Assembly: GCA_026545765.1 (NCBI GenBank)
Contig: CM048841.1
Coordinates: 68,942,217 to 69,006,216 of the forward strand
Direction of reading: 5' to 3'
DNA length: 64,000 nucleotides
From: Plantago major
Lineage: Eukaryota > Streptophyta > Magnoliopsida > Lamiales > Plantaginaceae
Shown one piece after another: positions 25,201 to 40,010 of the stretch (the stretch's first letter is position 1; each line of letters begins with the position of its first letter). The notes below the pieces were generated by a model. It was not told the origin of the DNA and made no database searches. It saw nothing but the letters and a program-made list of their open reading frames with translations. Made by a program: the position numbers and the translations under genes.

Positions 25201-27290
25201 TCATCATCACCACCAAAGTCTCATCAAAATACTGAACATCTTTGAACAAGACCTGATTGAAGAAATCCACCAGCGAGTTGAGGATTGAACAACTCAGTTT
25301 AAGTTGGAAGAGGAGAAGAGAATCAACTTAGAGTGTCGAGCTCTTGTTGAAGAAAAGGAAGCCAAACTCGAAAAGCTCGGAGAAGCTAATGCTAAGGCGG
25401 CACTCCTAGATGAGCAAAGGTTGTTGAAAAATGCCATCATTATCACTTCTTTGAGATAGATGCCATGGATGACAATGATGATGAAGAGCATTATGCTAAA
25501 ATTGCATCGAAAGACCTTCTACTTCTCGGAAGGCGGCATACTCAAAGGCAAACAAAAGATTGCCACTCTGCAAACAATCGAAAAGGATTATGAGAATGAT
25601 CTTTGAAATAAACCCAAACTTGATCTCCCAAGCGGAAGATGAGAGGCTAATCACTAAGGAAAAGCTAGCCCTTACAGCGCCTCAAATTTTCTCTGCTCGG
25701 GTGCTTGAAGTGATGAGCACGAGTCCGAGCAATATTTTTCTTGGAACTAAGATCTGAGACTTGTTGCTCAAGACAACCAAGTCCTGATCGATCCGGAAGA
25801 GATGAAAGATTTGGCTGCTGCATTGCTAAATAGAGCAACCAGCATAGCTCTCTCTCAGAAAGACTTAGCTCTGATCAGGGAAGAAGACTACAACAATGCC
25901 AATCAAGCACTAGAAGATGCTACTTATGCTACTCAACAAGCTGAGGCTATTCTAAAGCCTCTTGAAGAGCTCAACAGAAAAGAGCAAGTGTTGGTTAGGC
26001 AAAACAAGGACATGAAAGAAGAAATCCAAGAATTGGTCAGGGTGCATAACAACCTCCAGAAGAACTTTGCATCACTCTCTGAAGCTTATGCTATCATGAG
26101 TCAGTCATTCATGACTAAGGGGGAAGGAGAGATGCCTCAGAAAGGCAGAGGAAGAAAAAGAAAATAATCAAATCTCCCCTCCTCAAGTCAACTAGTCATT
26201 AAGGACACCACTGGAAACACCCCTGCTGAAGAAGTTGTTCCAGATCAACTGACCGAAAATGAGAAGTATGGTCACTAGGGAACCAAGTCCCTTAGGATCT
26301 CGGATGGAACAACGGAAAGCTTAAGAAGAAAATCAAGAAGAAGGTGAGGTAAGAGGTCAAGAGAGGCTGCAAGCCTCACAATGGAACATCAATGATGATG
26401 ATGTGGATGAATCGTCTTGATGAACATCCACTTCACAAAAGAAGAAGGCAAGCCCTTACAACCTCCTCTGGCGGCAAGGCCATTAGCAGCCGAACCATAC
26501 GGAAATACCAAGTCAATTCAAGGGACTTCCACCGACCCAAGGCGGAAGAAAGAGTCACAGGATCTCTCTGAAGGCCACCTAACGAAAAGGCTAGAAGGGA
26601 TATTCGGTTTGGCGAGCAAACAAAGAAACTCATCAAGAAAAGCCAATTGATGCCCACATTGAGTATCACGAAGACCGGTAATGAAGAGTCTTCATATAGG
26701 TGCATTACGAACAAGAAAGGGTATTGGATTACGGGCGCAACATCTACTTGTCAATGATAAGTTTCCAACTCCCATCTTGACGGATCCTAAAATGGAGTGA
26801 AGGCAAGCCAAATTTGCTAAAACATGAGCACCTTCATGCTGGCTAAACTTTGAGGTTGAAAAGAGAAATGATGCGAAAAGATGGACCTTTCTTTTCCTTG
26901 TCCTTACCCAAGCGGAAGATGTGCACAAGACAAGAAACTGGATGGTACCTACTGAAGCGAGAACAAGCTAGGTGTTCATCCCTATGAGTCATTCTACATG
27001 ACAAAGGATGAATATCTGGATGATATTCACTATCTGGAAGAAATATACAAGTATTTCAACCTATCTGTGCAAGTAGACCATGCACAGGTTTGGGGAAAAT
27101 ACTCTTTGGGTCAAACACTTTCTGAAGAAGAACTACAATCTTGGAAAGAGTTACCATGAAATTTGTATCTTATCCAGAAAGACAGAACTTTCTGTCAGAA
27201 GGATACTTTATGACTATGTCGAGAATGCGAAAAGTGGATGATTATGTCGGTGATCCAGAAAGGTCTTTGAAGAACTTGAGGTTTACGAAC
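22256..27290 (+). pseudogene. Sirevirus B: 3' accessory gene remnant
   Basis: It carries the same blocks as in A in the same order: the N-part beginning near 22,256 after an ACTCTATATAAGAGATGG leader, a basic region near 23,080-23,360, acidic blocks with GT...AG intervals between about 23,780 and 24,630, the globular block with SREVAH/NEVAQ-type wording near 24,750-25,033 (PYEQEEVNGRMITLPNVIN), the coiled-coil-like block at 25,802-26,167 (EELNRKEQVLVRQNKDMKEE) and the C-terminal block to about 27,290. The product is unknown; it has no envelope hallmarks. It is badly broken. Confidence 0.55.
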
Positions 27291-27676
27291 TAAGTTAATC
27301 TTTGAAGACTTGAAGACTAGTATCTTAGAATGTTTACTTGGAGCTTGGACTCTCCTGTTGTTCTAATTTACTTAGTTTGTTTTGTTACTTTTTGTAATCT
27401 TGCTGATTGTTTCTAATTTTCTCTATCCGTAATAGTTGCATCTTATTACGTAATGTACCTGTCTGAAGATCATACTCTCGGATACACTCTAATAGATGAC
27501 AACTTATCGGAAAGGTCACTTCTTGTGATTTGGTTGATGATTACTTTCGCATAATTCAACTAAAATTGAATATCATTTGAAATGATTAAGTGGTGGATTG
27601 TTTTCTCTTCGAGATTACAACTTTGTAATAGGACTTTGAAAGATAGTCATGGATGGTGATCAAAAAGGGGAAAATT
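27291..27676 (+). other. Sirevirus B: 3' untranslated stretch and polypurine tract
   Basis: It matches 9,360-9,736 of copy A (shared TGAAGACTAGT, TGTTTACTTGGAGCTTGG, AAATGATTAAGTGGTGGATT). It ends with GATCAAAAAGGGGAAAATT against the LTR start at 27,677, the plus-strand primer. Confidence 0.75.
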
Positions 27677-29062
27677 TGTTAGGAATATCATAGTTTTTGA
27701 TCATTCATCACATGTTCCTATCTTAGAGAAGGTGATTAAGTACTCTTGGTTCACTTGAACATTGTAAAGAGGAAATCATGAGTATAATTAGTATAGTAAA
27801 TCTTGTATTAGGATTATAGGTCTCGAGTGTAATTTTATTTTAAGAAGACCATGAAGATCAATCCTTGCAATGGAGCTTTTCGAAGATTACAAGACCGGAG
27901 ATTGCACAAGATTTATGAAGACACCAAGGTTTAGTCTCACTCGGAAAGACTATGTCCTTAATCCTTTCTTAAGTACTTTTAGTTACTTTTGAAACATGAT
28001 TACGGAACATATGACATCATGAGTATGGAGCATCTGAGCCATCGAGAAGGCTAATGTATCCGTTGAAGACTACAGGATAAGAAATAGTACATATGCATTA
28101 ATTGCATCGGCGGAAAACCGCTAAAAGCACGATCCTCTACGAGATATGAGACAAGGACTTACAGTACTCATTTCAAGATAAGTATAAATGAATTTGAATT
28201 GTGTGTAACGGATAACATCTGACGACTCTCTAATTCATCTATAAATATCACACACTTGAATCTTTGAAAATACGACGAGAGCGATCTAACTTGCAAACTT
28301 ACAATCTAGCAAAGTATTCTCTCAAGCACTCTACTACCCTTTCTAAAAGCTTTACATTGCTTGAAGAATCACTAGTAGTTCTAAGTTGTCTGAAACTTAA
28401 CAAGATTGTTATTATTAAGTGAAAGAGTTGAGTATCGGATAACCTTTACGAGCTCATTCTCGAGCGGACATCAATTACTTGAGGTCGTGAAAAAGCGATT
28501 GCCATACCTTGAACAAGTGTATTAAGTAGTCTTATTCTATTAGGCTCTCTGAAAACATAAGCGAAAAGTTATCTGAAGCCTCTCGACAAACCTTATAACT
28601 TGACACCATCGAGTGGAGTAGAGGAAGTACTTGATTTGGGAAATGGGGAATAACTCCAAGGTTATACGAGAGGAAGTACTTAGCTAGGAGTAGGAGGGAA
28701 TAAATCAGGGGGAATATTTGGTTGGGAACCAATTGTTTAAGAATCTTAGAATAGGATTTTTGTAAGGTGGACTTAATTATCTGTTTTAGTGAATTCTAGG
28801 TCTCAGAAAGACCGAAGTGGATTAGTTGGAGGATTACGCCACCTCCAAATACCAGTATACTTGCTGTGTTATTTACCTTTCTGTATTTATCTTTCAACAA
28901 AGCACACACACTTACTTATTGTTTCTGCACTTACCTATCTTAAAGTCTTCCGCGCTCTGAATTTAAGTATCAGAAACCCCGGGTTTACGAAAGCGTGTTT
29001 ATCGACAAAAGTTTAAAGACTATTCACCCCAGGTCTTTTATTTTGCGTTATACGGACCAACA
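27677..29062 (+). repeat. 3' LTR of Sirevirus B
   Basis: Starts TGTTAGGAATATC after the polypurine tract and ends GGACCAACA, followed by the target duplication AGTCG. A TATAAATA box lies at 28,240-28,247. It is collinear with the 5' LTR throughout. Confidence 0.95.
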
Positions 29063-29116
29063 AGTCGCGTGTTTCTCCAGCGCCTTGATGAAACAAAATG
29101 GTCCTTTCAAGAACGA

Positions 29117-29744
29117 TCATCTTCTTCTTCCTTTTCTCACGCTCCCGTTCATCTTCTCCGATCATCTTCTCCGTTCATCTTCTCCGATCATCTTCTTCCT
29201 TTTAGCGCCCGTTCATCTTCTCCCTTCTCCGATCATCTTCTTCCTTTTCCTCCGTTCATCTTCCATTCCTCCCTCCATGCTTCTCCTCCGATCATAACCC
29301 TTACTGGTCATGTTCTTCTCGAGTCGCTCCTCCAAAAACCGGCACCGTAAAACTGGTCCATCATCTCCTTCTCCCACGCACCAACAACGTCGCTCTCCGC
29401 CACCGCACCATCCTCCTCTCCGTCCGTCTCCTCCTCCGGCTGATTATTCCTCCGCTGTTCCTTCTCCGCCTCATCCGACTTCTTCCTCTTCTTCTTTAGC
29501 AGCCGATTCCTCTTCTTCTTCCTCCAAATCCCCATCGGAACGCGGTACACCGGCCGCTTCGCCCATCCGGCTGCCACGGTGGCGACCTTTGTTTTTGAGA
29601 GGCGAAGGAGTCGATTTGTCGGGGGAGGTCAGGAGCGGTTGCCGTCGGTTGGCAATCGCCGGTGATTGGATGGCGATTTGACCTGACATTGTACGGATTG
29701 GGAGAGGAATTTGGAAAAAATGGTGGTGAAGTGAATTTTGGATT
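29117..29744 (+). other. MULE interior: captured-looking, CT-rich exon-like sequence
   Basis: Between the MULE arms lies a C/T-rich block with ATCTTCTCCGATCATCTTC repeats (29,117-29,260), then a G/C-richer block open on the plus strand at 29,310-29,681 with Pro/Ser-rich wording (HHPPLRPSPPP). The base composition is unlike the surrounding A/T-rich DNA. MULEs often pick up host gene pieces (Pack-MULEs), and a 5'UTR plus first exon would look like this. I do not recognise the source gene and do not claim a protein. Confidence 0.4.
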
Positions 29745-29927
29745 CATGTTCTTGAAAGGACCATTTTGCCCTTAGACTTGACGGATTTTACTAACGCCGT
29801 CCAGTCGAGTGTGTAACTTGAAAATTTTCCAAAGGTTTACGTGTCGAATTGAAGAAAAAAAAGAAGTGTGTGCAACCTCAAAGTTGGCCCAAAGGTTTGT
29901 GTAAAGAAAATTTTTCTCTTATTAGAA

Positions 29928-30203
29928 TTAAGTGGAAGCACGTTTCTCTCTTTCTTCCATCCGTTTACCACCATATTTCTTCTTCGGATTTTTTACCCAT
30001 AAGTTACTAATGGGCTTCTTTTTTACTTTTAGACACCAATAGATATTGGGCTTACTAATGAGTCACCTTCCTTACCCAGAATACACCAAAAGTGACTGCT
30101 TTGTAACTTAAATCGTGTGTATTCATTTTAGGTCACCCTTCTCATTAGTTTAATTAAACAATATTGCGTTGTCCTGAATCCACAATCACATTGTGATTAT
30201 TTT
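29928..30203. other. Non-coding stretch right of the MULE
   Basis: A/T-rich. No gene, RNA or element end could be supported. Short phrases (GAGTCACCTTCC near 30,060, AGGTCACCCTTC near 30,131) recall the right end of the block at 31,066-31,560, but the match is too weak to call a pair. Confidence 0.35.
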
Positions 30204-31070
30204 GTATTCCTTCTTATGAGCTTTAATTAAATTTTTATAGATCTTCATAGCAAACTTTGTCCGGGAAAAAAACATCTCATCACTTTGATCTGGCAAGCGG
30301 AGTAGTGAGATGTTTTGAATCAAAATTCTCATGTTGCTTTAGTTTTATTTCTTATTAGTTTAATTAATTTTTTATTTTTTAATATTTATACCTCTGGGAA
30401 TAGTTTACCTCGGGCATGACATGCCACGGGCAAAGTTTGTCCGGGGCAAATTTTTTTAATTAATCTTGTATATTGTGATTATTTTGTATTCCTTCTTATG
30501 AGCATTAGTTGACAAGTTTAATTCCATTACCACAATATTATGTGATATTTAATTAAATTTTTATAGACCTTCATAGAAAACTTTCTCCGGAAAAAAATTG
30601 CCTCATCACTTTGATCTGGCAAGTGGAGTAGTGAGATGTTTTGAACCGAAATTCTCATGTTGCTAAGTTTTATTTTTTATTAGTTCAATTAATTTTATTT
30701 TTTTATTTATACCTCTGGGAATAGTTTGCCTCGGGCATGGCGTGCCACGGGCAAAGTTTGCCCCGGGCATGGCGTGCCACGGGCAAAGTTTGCCCCGGGC
30801 ATGGCGTGCCACAAGCAAAGTTTGACCGGGGCAATTTTTTAATTAATCTTGTATATTGTGATTATTTTGTATTCCTTCTTATGAGCATTAGTTGACAAGT
30901 TTAATTCCATTACCACAATATTATGTGATATTTAATTAAATTTTTATAGACCTTCATAGCAAACTTTGTCCAGGAAAAAATTGCCTCATGGCGTGCCACG
31001 GGCAAAGTTTGCCCCGGGCAAATTTTTTAATTAATCTTGTATATTGTAATTATTTTGTATTCCAAGCGGT
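30204..31070. repeat. Tandem repeats, unit up to 383 bp, with a 32-bp GC-rich inner repeat
   Basis: The phrase GTATTCCTTCTTATGAGC recurs at 30,204, 30,486 and 30,869, and a truncated unit ends at 31,058. Spacings are 282, 383 and 189, so units vary by gain and loss of inner parts. Each longer unit holds a hairpin (CATCTCATCACT and AGTAGTGAGATG around a 16-base loop). From 30,733 a 32-bp repeat GGGCATGGCGTGCCACGGGC... occurs three times in exact register (30,733, 30,765, 30,797). There is no coding signal; it looks like a local satellite seed or a decayed non-autonomous element amplified in place. Confidence 0.8.
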
Positions 31071-31560
31071 GGACTGGTGGAGGACGATAGGAAGGAGTGG
31101 TGGAGGCCATCGTCTCTGAAAAATTGACCGGATCTGTTGCTGGAGAAGAAGGGGCGTTAGGAAGAGCCGAAGAGGTGGTGGAGGACTCCGGCGTGATGGT
31201 GGAGGAAGAGGCGATATATGATGAAGGCGTGAGGCGGTGGAAGGCGAGGAGGCGAAGCGATGGAAGGCAGACCAGGCGGTGGAATCTGAGCGAAGGCGGT
31301 GGAAGACGGCGGTGGAAGAAGCACGAGATCTGATGAGGGCGGTAGAAAAAGGACGAGATCTGATGAAGGCGGTGGTGGAAGAAGGGAAGAAGAAAGGGGA
31401 AGAAAGTGAAAATAGGAAGAAGAAAGGTGATTAAGTTGAAATTTTGACCAAGATACAAGGGTATTATAGGCAATTCGTAATAAATGGTGACTTGAGTGTA
31501 AGTAACAAATGTATTGTTGTTTTAGAGTAAAAATTTATCCCAAAGGTGACTGATCCGTAG
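31066..31560 (-). other. GA/CT-rich exon-like block of unknown origin
   Basis: On the minus strand this block is open from about 31,473 to 31,066, with low-complexity wording (HRLPPPSLRFHRL, SSALPNAPSSPATDP). It begins abruptly at the end of the tandem repeats and ends near a GGTGACTTGAG ... CCCAAAGGTGACTG segment. It resembles in style the interior of the MULE at 29.1-29.7 kb and the block at 55.2-55.6 kb. Most likely it is a captured gene fragment in a decayed DNA element. No family is recognised. Confidence 0.3.
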
Positions 31561-31594
31561 CTCGCCGTTTCTTCTTCTTCTTCTCTGATCGTTC

Positions 31595-31834
31595 TCAGTA
31601 GTCGGTCCGCCTATGTGACACTGCAATCGCATTTATCATCTTATTATCACCAGCAAACCCCCTCGTAGTTCCTCTCAAAACGTTCAAAATCACTAATTTT
31701 TCAATTGGAAAAGCCTTCAATTCTTCAATTGTTGATTCCGTTTTATCAGGCCGTAGGAGTTTGGCCCCTTTTCCGTCTGATTCGGGTACTGAACCATGGG
31801 GATAGCACATTTGTTTTACGGTAGTTGGTAGCAC
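31595..31834 (-). CDS. Short unrecognised ORF, possible gene fragment
   Basis: A 79-residue open frame on the minus strand (MLPTTVKQMCYPHGSVPES...) with balanced amino-acid use (SDGKGAKLLRPDKTESTIEE) and no stop for 240 bases. It has better protein character than the neighbouring random ORFs, but I do not recognise a family and see no splice or promoter context. It could be an exon of a captured gene in the fragment-rich 31-34 kb interval, or chance. Confidence 0.25.
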   Translation of the reverse strand: MLPTTVKQMCYPHGSVPESDGKGAKLLRPDKTESTIEELKAFPIEKLVILNVLRGTTRGFAGDNKMINAIAVSHRRTDY

Positions 31835-32056
31835 GATCCAAATTCAATGTAACCAACACTACAACCAGGCAAAAAAGCACTGTAACAAGGTTATAAAAAC
31901 ATTGTAACTAGCACCATCGGTCGAGTGCAGTACATTACGCAAGCATTCAACTAATTGCGTACAGAATACAAGGATTTGGTGATTGATTACTTTCAATCCG
32001 ATTGGTCCGTAAAATTACGTGTGTTTGAGTTTTTTGTTTCATTTTCTACTTGATAG

Positions 32057-32492
32057 GAAGCTGAGCTAGGTCAATGTGATGCCAAGGCACGGAAGAAGCA
32101 AGCTACGAGAAAGAGAGAGGTGATAATGGGGATAAAGAGGTTTGAGAAATTGATGAACTTTGTTTCGAATCTCAAGTCTTCGCTTCAGCTCGTGATTGCT
32201 CAAGTTTCCAATGTTGAGAAAATGTGTCTTGTTCTTGGACCTATCACTTTGAGGCCTTTACATGTTTATGAACTGTGTTTTTCACACGGGTGGATTGTTT
32301 CGTGGGACTTTAGTCATAATAAAGTAGTGTAAGTTCTTCGCAAAAAGGTGCTAGTTAATGATGCCTGTGTGATTTTGTTTCCTATCATTGTACTTTCGAT
32401 ATTTTCATTGTCATTTGGACTTGTGTAGGCGATTCGTAAATTCATATCCAACGGTGCCGGTGTTGGGGCAAACTCTTATACTGGTAAATTGA
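32057..32492 (+). pseudogene. Two-exon gene fragment of unknown function
   Basis: After TTTTCTACTTGATAG an exon opens at 32,057 (EAELGQCDAKARKKQATRKR) and stays open to 32,328, where AGT|GTAAGT is a strong donor. TTGTGTAG|GCG at 32,428-32,429 is a matching acceptor, and the second block is in phase and reads RFVNSYPTVPVLGQTLIL before a stop at 32,490-32,492. Lys/Arg-rich start, then an amphipathic middle (FVSNLKSSLQLVIAQVSN). The intron is 100 bp, typical of plants. The first exon has an acceptor upstream but no start codon context, so the 5' end is elsewhere or lost. I do not recognise the family; it is likely a captured or decayed host gene. Confidence 0.4.
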
Positions 32493-32700
32493 TAGTAGTA
32501 CTACCTTTGTCACGTAAAACACATGTAAGAAGTAGGCCTTTGTGTGTGATTCTTGTATGTGAAATGTTTTTAGGTCCTACTAAGTTGTTTCTCTTGGTGC
32601 AAGTTACTTCTTCCCTCAATTTACCTCTGCATTTTCTTGTGAAGCGTGAGATCCTAAAAAATAAGAAGGTGATGTGTACTCAGAGATTTCGATATTCGTT

Positions 32701-33950
32701 GTAGAACCTGTAATCCCTAAATACAATCAAGATTAAATTTATAAGTCGGAAGTCCTCAAATCCACAGTTTATAGCGGAAAGCTGACCAGGGATTTCGTTC
32801 TCCATAGACACTTAGCATAGGAACAAGCAAATAGTGTTTGTAAATTATGTGCAGAAAAGTAAACAGATTGATCGCAGACAGATTAAATTGATCACAGTAA
32901 ACCTAATTGCTTTGTTGTAAATCGATGATGGAAAAGGTGTAAATGATCCCCGACCTCCCTCTGCTATGCTACTCCCAACTTCCTAGTTAAAATCCTACGC
33001 GATTACCTCTAACGATAGCAGGGCATAATACTACTGTGCTAAGGTGCAGTCGGCACGAGTACCCCTACCCAGTTCAATGAAACTACTGTGTCGCTTACCA
33101 GAACATCACACCACGAAGGATGTATAGAGTTGTATAACCACGATTTGCGTCTATTAACTATTCCATTAATATATCACGGTATATAAAGAAGTAGCAAAAG
33201 CAGAATTACGGCGGTTCGCCTTTACAAAAGAAAGTTAGCTACTCATAGTATCTAAGCAGAAATCGAAAAACAGGAAAATAAAGAAGAAGAAGAAGCTTAG
33301 TCTCTGATGTCCTCGTGCTGCTTCTAGGGTTTCACTTCCCCGATGACTGGTTCTCTCTCAGGAGAGCTGCTTTATGAGCGGTGTAGAATTATGAGACCCC
33401 TGAGGTCTTATTTATACCGAAAAATCCGAGCTCTGGCTGCCATTGATCATTAAGGAAGGTTTAGGAAGGCGGGCTCTAGCCTGACAGGCCAGGAAAAAGC
33501 CTGGAAGAATTCAGAGTCATGACTGCGGTCACCTGTGGACCGTAGAGAGGCCTTCTGTGGTCCTGTGGCGCCATCTTTGATTTCTGATTGAATCTGTTTT
33601 CTTCGTTCTTCGATTTCGGGCTTCGTAACTTCGTTTCCTCGTAAAGTGGCTTCTACAAAGTTGTTGCATCTTCAATTATCTTCGCATTGGTTGGTCGCAT
33701 GACATGTTTTGACTCCTCGAACTCCGTGCAACGGTCAATCCGTATTAAACAACTTTCTCGATTCTGCACAATTATGTCGTTTTCGCGCTTGAAATCGTAC
33801 AATTCCTAAAATACGCGATCATGACCTACAAAATACACACGAAGTTGGTAATTGACCATAAAACGATACAAATATTGAATCTAAGGCAAAAAACGAGAAT
33901 CAAAGTATCTTTATATCGCGTTCGTTTATCGCGTGAAGGTATCTGAGATC
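32701..33950 (-). repeat. LTR-like block with minus-strand TATA box
   Basis: A 1.2-kb non-coding block with promoter-like order on the minus strand: TATAAATA (33,409-33,416 read in reverse) followed by a leader-like region with TCTCCTGAGAGAGAACC, and an A-rich, CG-containing upstream part near 33,780-33,930. Composition and layout fit a decayed LTR, perhaps a solo LTR, of a Ty3-type element. I could not find TG...CA borders with a clean target duplication, so the ends are approximate. Confidence 0.3.
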
Positions 33951-34740
33951 ATACAAGGTTCATGCATATTTGCATTTTTGGTATGTCGGTCTTCTATTGT
34001 TTACTAGCAGATCATGATAGTAACTCCTTGACTGAAATTAATTTTAGGATCCCATCAAGTTTCCATTTTGTTGCATAGTTGATAATTGTCACTCGTTAAC
34101 AAGTTAACATAGTGTTTTGGTTGTATGATACTCCGATGATCATTGATATGTCATAACTCATAAGGAGGGTATACGTGATGCTTCAGGTGACCAAAAAATC
34201 TGGCTAATAATACTACTTTTTGAATAACTTAGGTATCTCTTTTCTCAAAGCCTAAGTAACAATTAACATGTAATTGGGTATTGTTTTCTGCTTTCTTTGT
34301 GCAGATCACACATTGCAGGTTGAGATTGAGGTGCATAAACCACAATCCTAATATGCAGCTGACGGGTGCTTAATGAGATGGATATCGTTGAGGTGAGACT
34401 GGCTAAGAAAATAGAAAATAAATTTGATACGGGAGTTGAAGAGGGAGTCTAGTATCCCCTCCGCAGGGTTCACCAAAACACTCGTAAAGTTTCGTTATTT
34501 GTTCGGAAGCCTACAAATCCGCGAACAAATAGTTAGTATAGTAGAAAGTTGACAATTTTACTCTTCAATATATTATACAAACTCCACATATTTGACAATT
34601 TTTTTATGGAGTCCTCAAGTATAGGATTAAACTTTAGTTGGCCATTTAATTTAGTATACCTAAAGTTTTGACATTTTATCGATTTAATACTTATTTACCT
34701 CAAATTTAAGTATATATAATATTTTAAAGTAATACTCATA
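33951..34740. other. Non-coding stretch, no feature recognised
   Basis: No supported gene. One short perfect stem occurs at about 34,499-34,532 (ATTTGTTCG ... CGAACAAAT). A run TTGTGCAG|ATCACACATTGCAG near 34,300 looks like splice-acceptor text and may belong to the decayed gene fragment upstream. Confidence 0.3.
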
Positions 34741-35880
34741 CTAGTGATCAAGGCAAATATAAAATTCTATTCTCTGACCATTTCTCTCTGCGTCGATATT
34801 TAAACAACATATTGCTGCTCTTTGCGATTCTTTCTGATTCTACAGTTGAACCACATTTCCTTTCTTTTCACATTTATTTCAAACTTAATTTTCCATTTCA
34901 TTTTCTTTTCTCATTTTCTTTTAAACTTTATTCTTAAATTTATTTTAAATGTCATTATTTAATTATAACAAAATCAAATTAATTTTTTTAAATACATAAC
35001 TTGAAAATAAAAATTGCATTACTTAAAAAATTATAATACTTGAAATTGAAAATTACAATAATTGAAATAAAAAATTACAACAATTAAGTCTACATGCAAA
35101 TCCTAACTATCATATCAAGAAACTCACATGCTATATAAGTATGTTTGCATTACACATATAATTATCATATGAAAATATTCAATAATACTTGAAATTGAAA
35201 AAAATATATTACTTGAAATAAAATTACAATACTTAAAAAATAAAGAAAAATAAAAATAACAAGAAATACAAATCAAACAAAAAAAACAAAGAGGAAACAT
35301 AAAGAAAAAACAAAGAAAACAAAAAAAAACTAAACAAATTTAGAAGAAAAATAAAAAACATGGTTTGGGACTCGCTGAGACTAGTCCTAAAATTGAGGCG
35401 AGTCCCAACACATAAACCAAGCTGCTATTGCAACTCTCTTGGAGTTACAAGCAGTTCTAACAGCATTTGCAACCCCATTTTCAACTACGCTGGAGATGGT
35501 GTAAGAGTGAGAAAAATGGCCTGAGTATGTCCATCTAGGATTTTGAGATATGATTTTATATTCTTATGGATGAATTTAACCTGTACTACTACTTCATCTT
35601 TCTCGAGCAGGGCACACTTATAATTTATGACCTAAATTAATCAAAGACATGATTAGAATCCAAAGGTGACATTGCATTGCTCAAAATGAGCTACAATTAG
35701 TTACAACTCACTACAATAGTACTTGCATATAATTCATAACAACTACAAGGAACTGGAAACGAAACAATCCACATTTCTCACAACACACAACTCATAGAAC
35801 ATAATACTTTAAACTAGTACTTACATAAAACCAAAAGAAGAGAAAGGAAAAAAAAGAAGCAAAGATAGAGATCAGTTATT
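34741..35880. other. A/T-rich low-complexity stretch and MITE-like block downstream of MIPS
   Basis: 34,850-35,360 is strongly A/T-rich with many AATTACAATACTTGAAAT-type phrases (a loose repeat of about 20 bp). At 35,366-35,510 lies a compact block GGGACTCGCTGAGACTAGTC ... CAACTACGCTGGAGATGGTG that reads like a small MITE or its end, but its terminal repeats were not resolved. The 3' UTR of MIPS presumably occupies the right-hand 100-200 bases. Confidence 0.35.
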
Positions 35881-35911
35881 CAGTCCCGTTTGAACTATCC
35901 ATTCAGTCTCT

Positions 35912-39862
<3,951 letters not shown>

Positions 39863-39996
39863 TTTCGTTCGTTGGAAATGTTAGCAGTAAAATCTGACGA
39901 AGAAGAAAACGAAAGAAAACTTAATAGGGGTGTGTGTGTGTTCTTCTCTCTGTGAGATAGTGATTTTTTTCAGTTGGGAAGCGAGAGGCTTCGATT

Positions 39997-40004
39997 ATTA
40001 TATA
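39997..40004 (-). promoter_or_regulatory. TATA box of the MIPS gene
   Basis: On the minus strand the string TATATAAT lies about 135 bases upstream of the MIPS start codon, within CGCCTATATAATAATCG. Transcription would start near 39,970, giving a 5' UTR of roughly 105 bases that contains GAGAGAAGAACACACACACC, a CT/GA-rich leader typical of plant housekeeping genes. Confidence 0.65.
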
Positions 40005-40010
40005 GGCGCA

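Larger units (their letters stand above)
14079..29067 (+). mobile_element. Sirevirus copy B, full length, with 5-bp target duplication
   Basis: Two LTRs (14,084-15,471 and 27,677-29,062) frame a 12.2-kb interior. The direct repeat AGTCG at 14,079-14,083 and 29,063-29,067 is the target duplication, lying inside the left arm of the MULE. Parts in order: primer-binding site, gag, protease, integrase, RT-RNase H, 3' accessory gene, polypurine tract. All parts are present, but the element is broken, with well over ten apparent breaks. The two LTRs are almost equal in length (1,388 and 1,386) but differ at many small sites, so it looks older than very recent insertions, unless the differences are partly consensus errors. 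Confidence 0.95.
13927..29927. mobile_element. Mutator-like element (MULE), split by Sirevirus B
   Basis: A 9-bp direct repeat TTATTAGAA at 13,927-13,935 and 29,919-29,927 brackets inverted termini: GAGAAAATTTTTCTTTACAC at 13,936 and, read from the right end, GAGAAAAATTTTCTTTACAC ending at 29,918. The inverted similarity continues for about 190 bp (shared CAAACCTTTGGGCC, CGTAAACCTTTGGAAAATTT, AAATGGTCCTTTCAAG). The left arm runs 13,936-14,083 and resumes at 29,068 after the inserted retrotransposon. Without that insertion the element is about 1.0 kb. Long inverted ends with a 9-bp duplication define Mutator-like elements; no transposase is present, so it is non-autonomous. Confidence 0.9.

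Noticed and set aside
29308-29689. Overlapping Lys/Glu-rich and Pro/Ser-rich ORFs on both strands
   Set aside because: They are low-complexity by-products of a C/T-rich block without start context or homology; reported only as an exon-like region.
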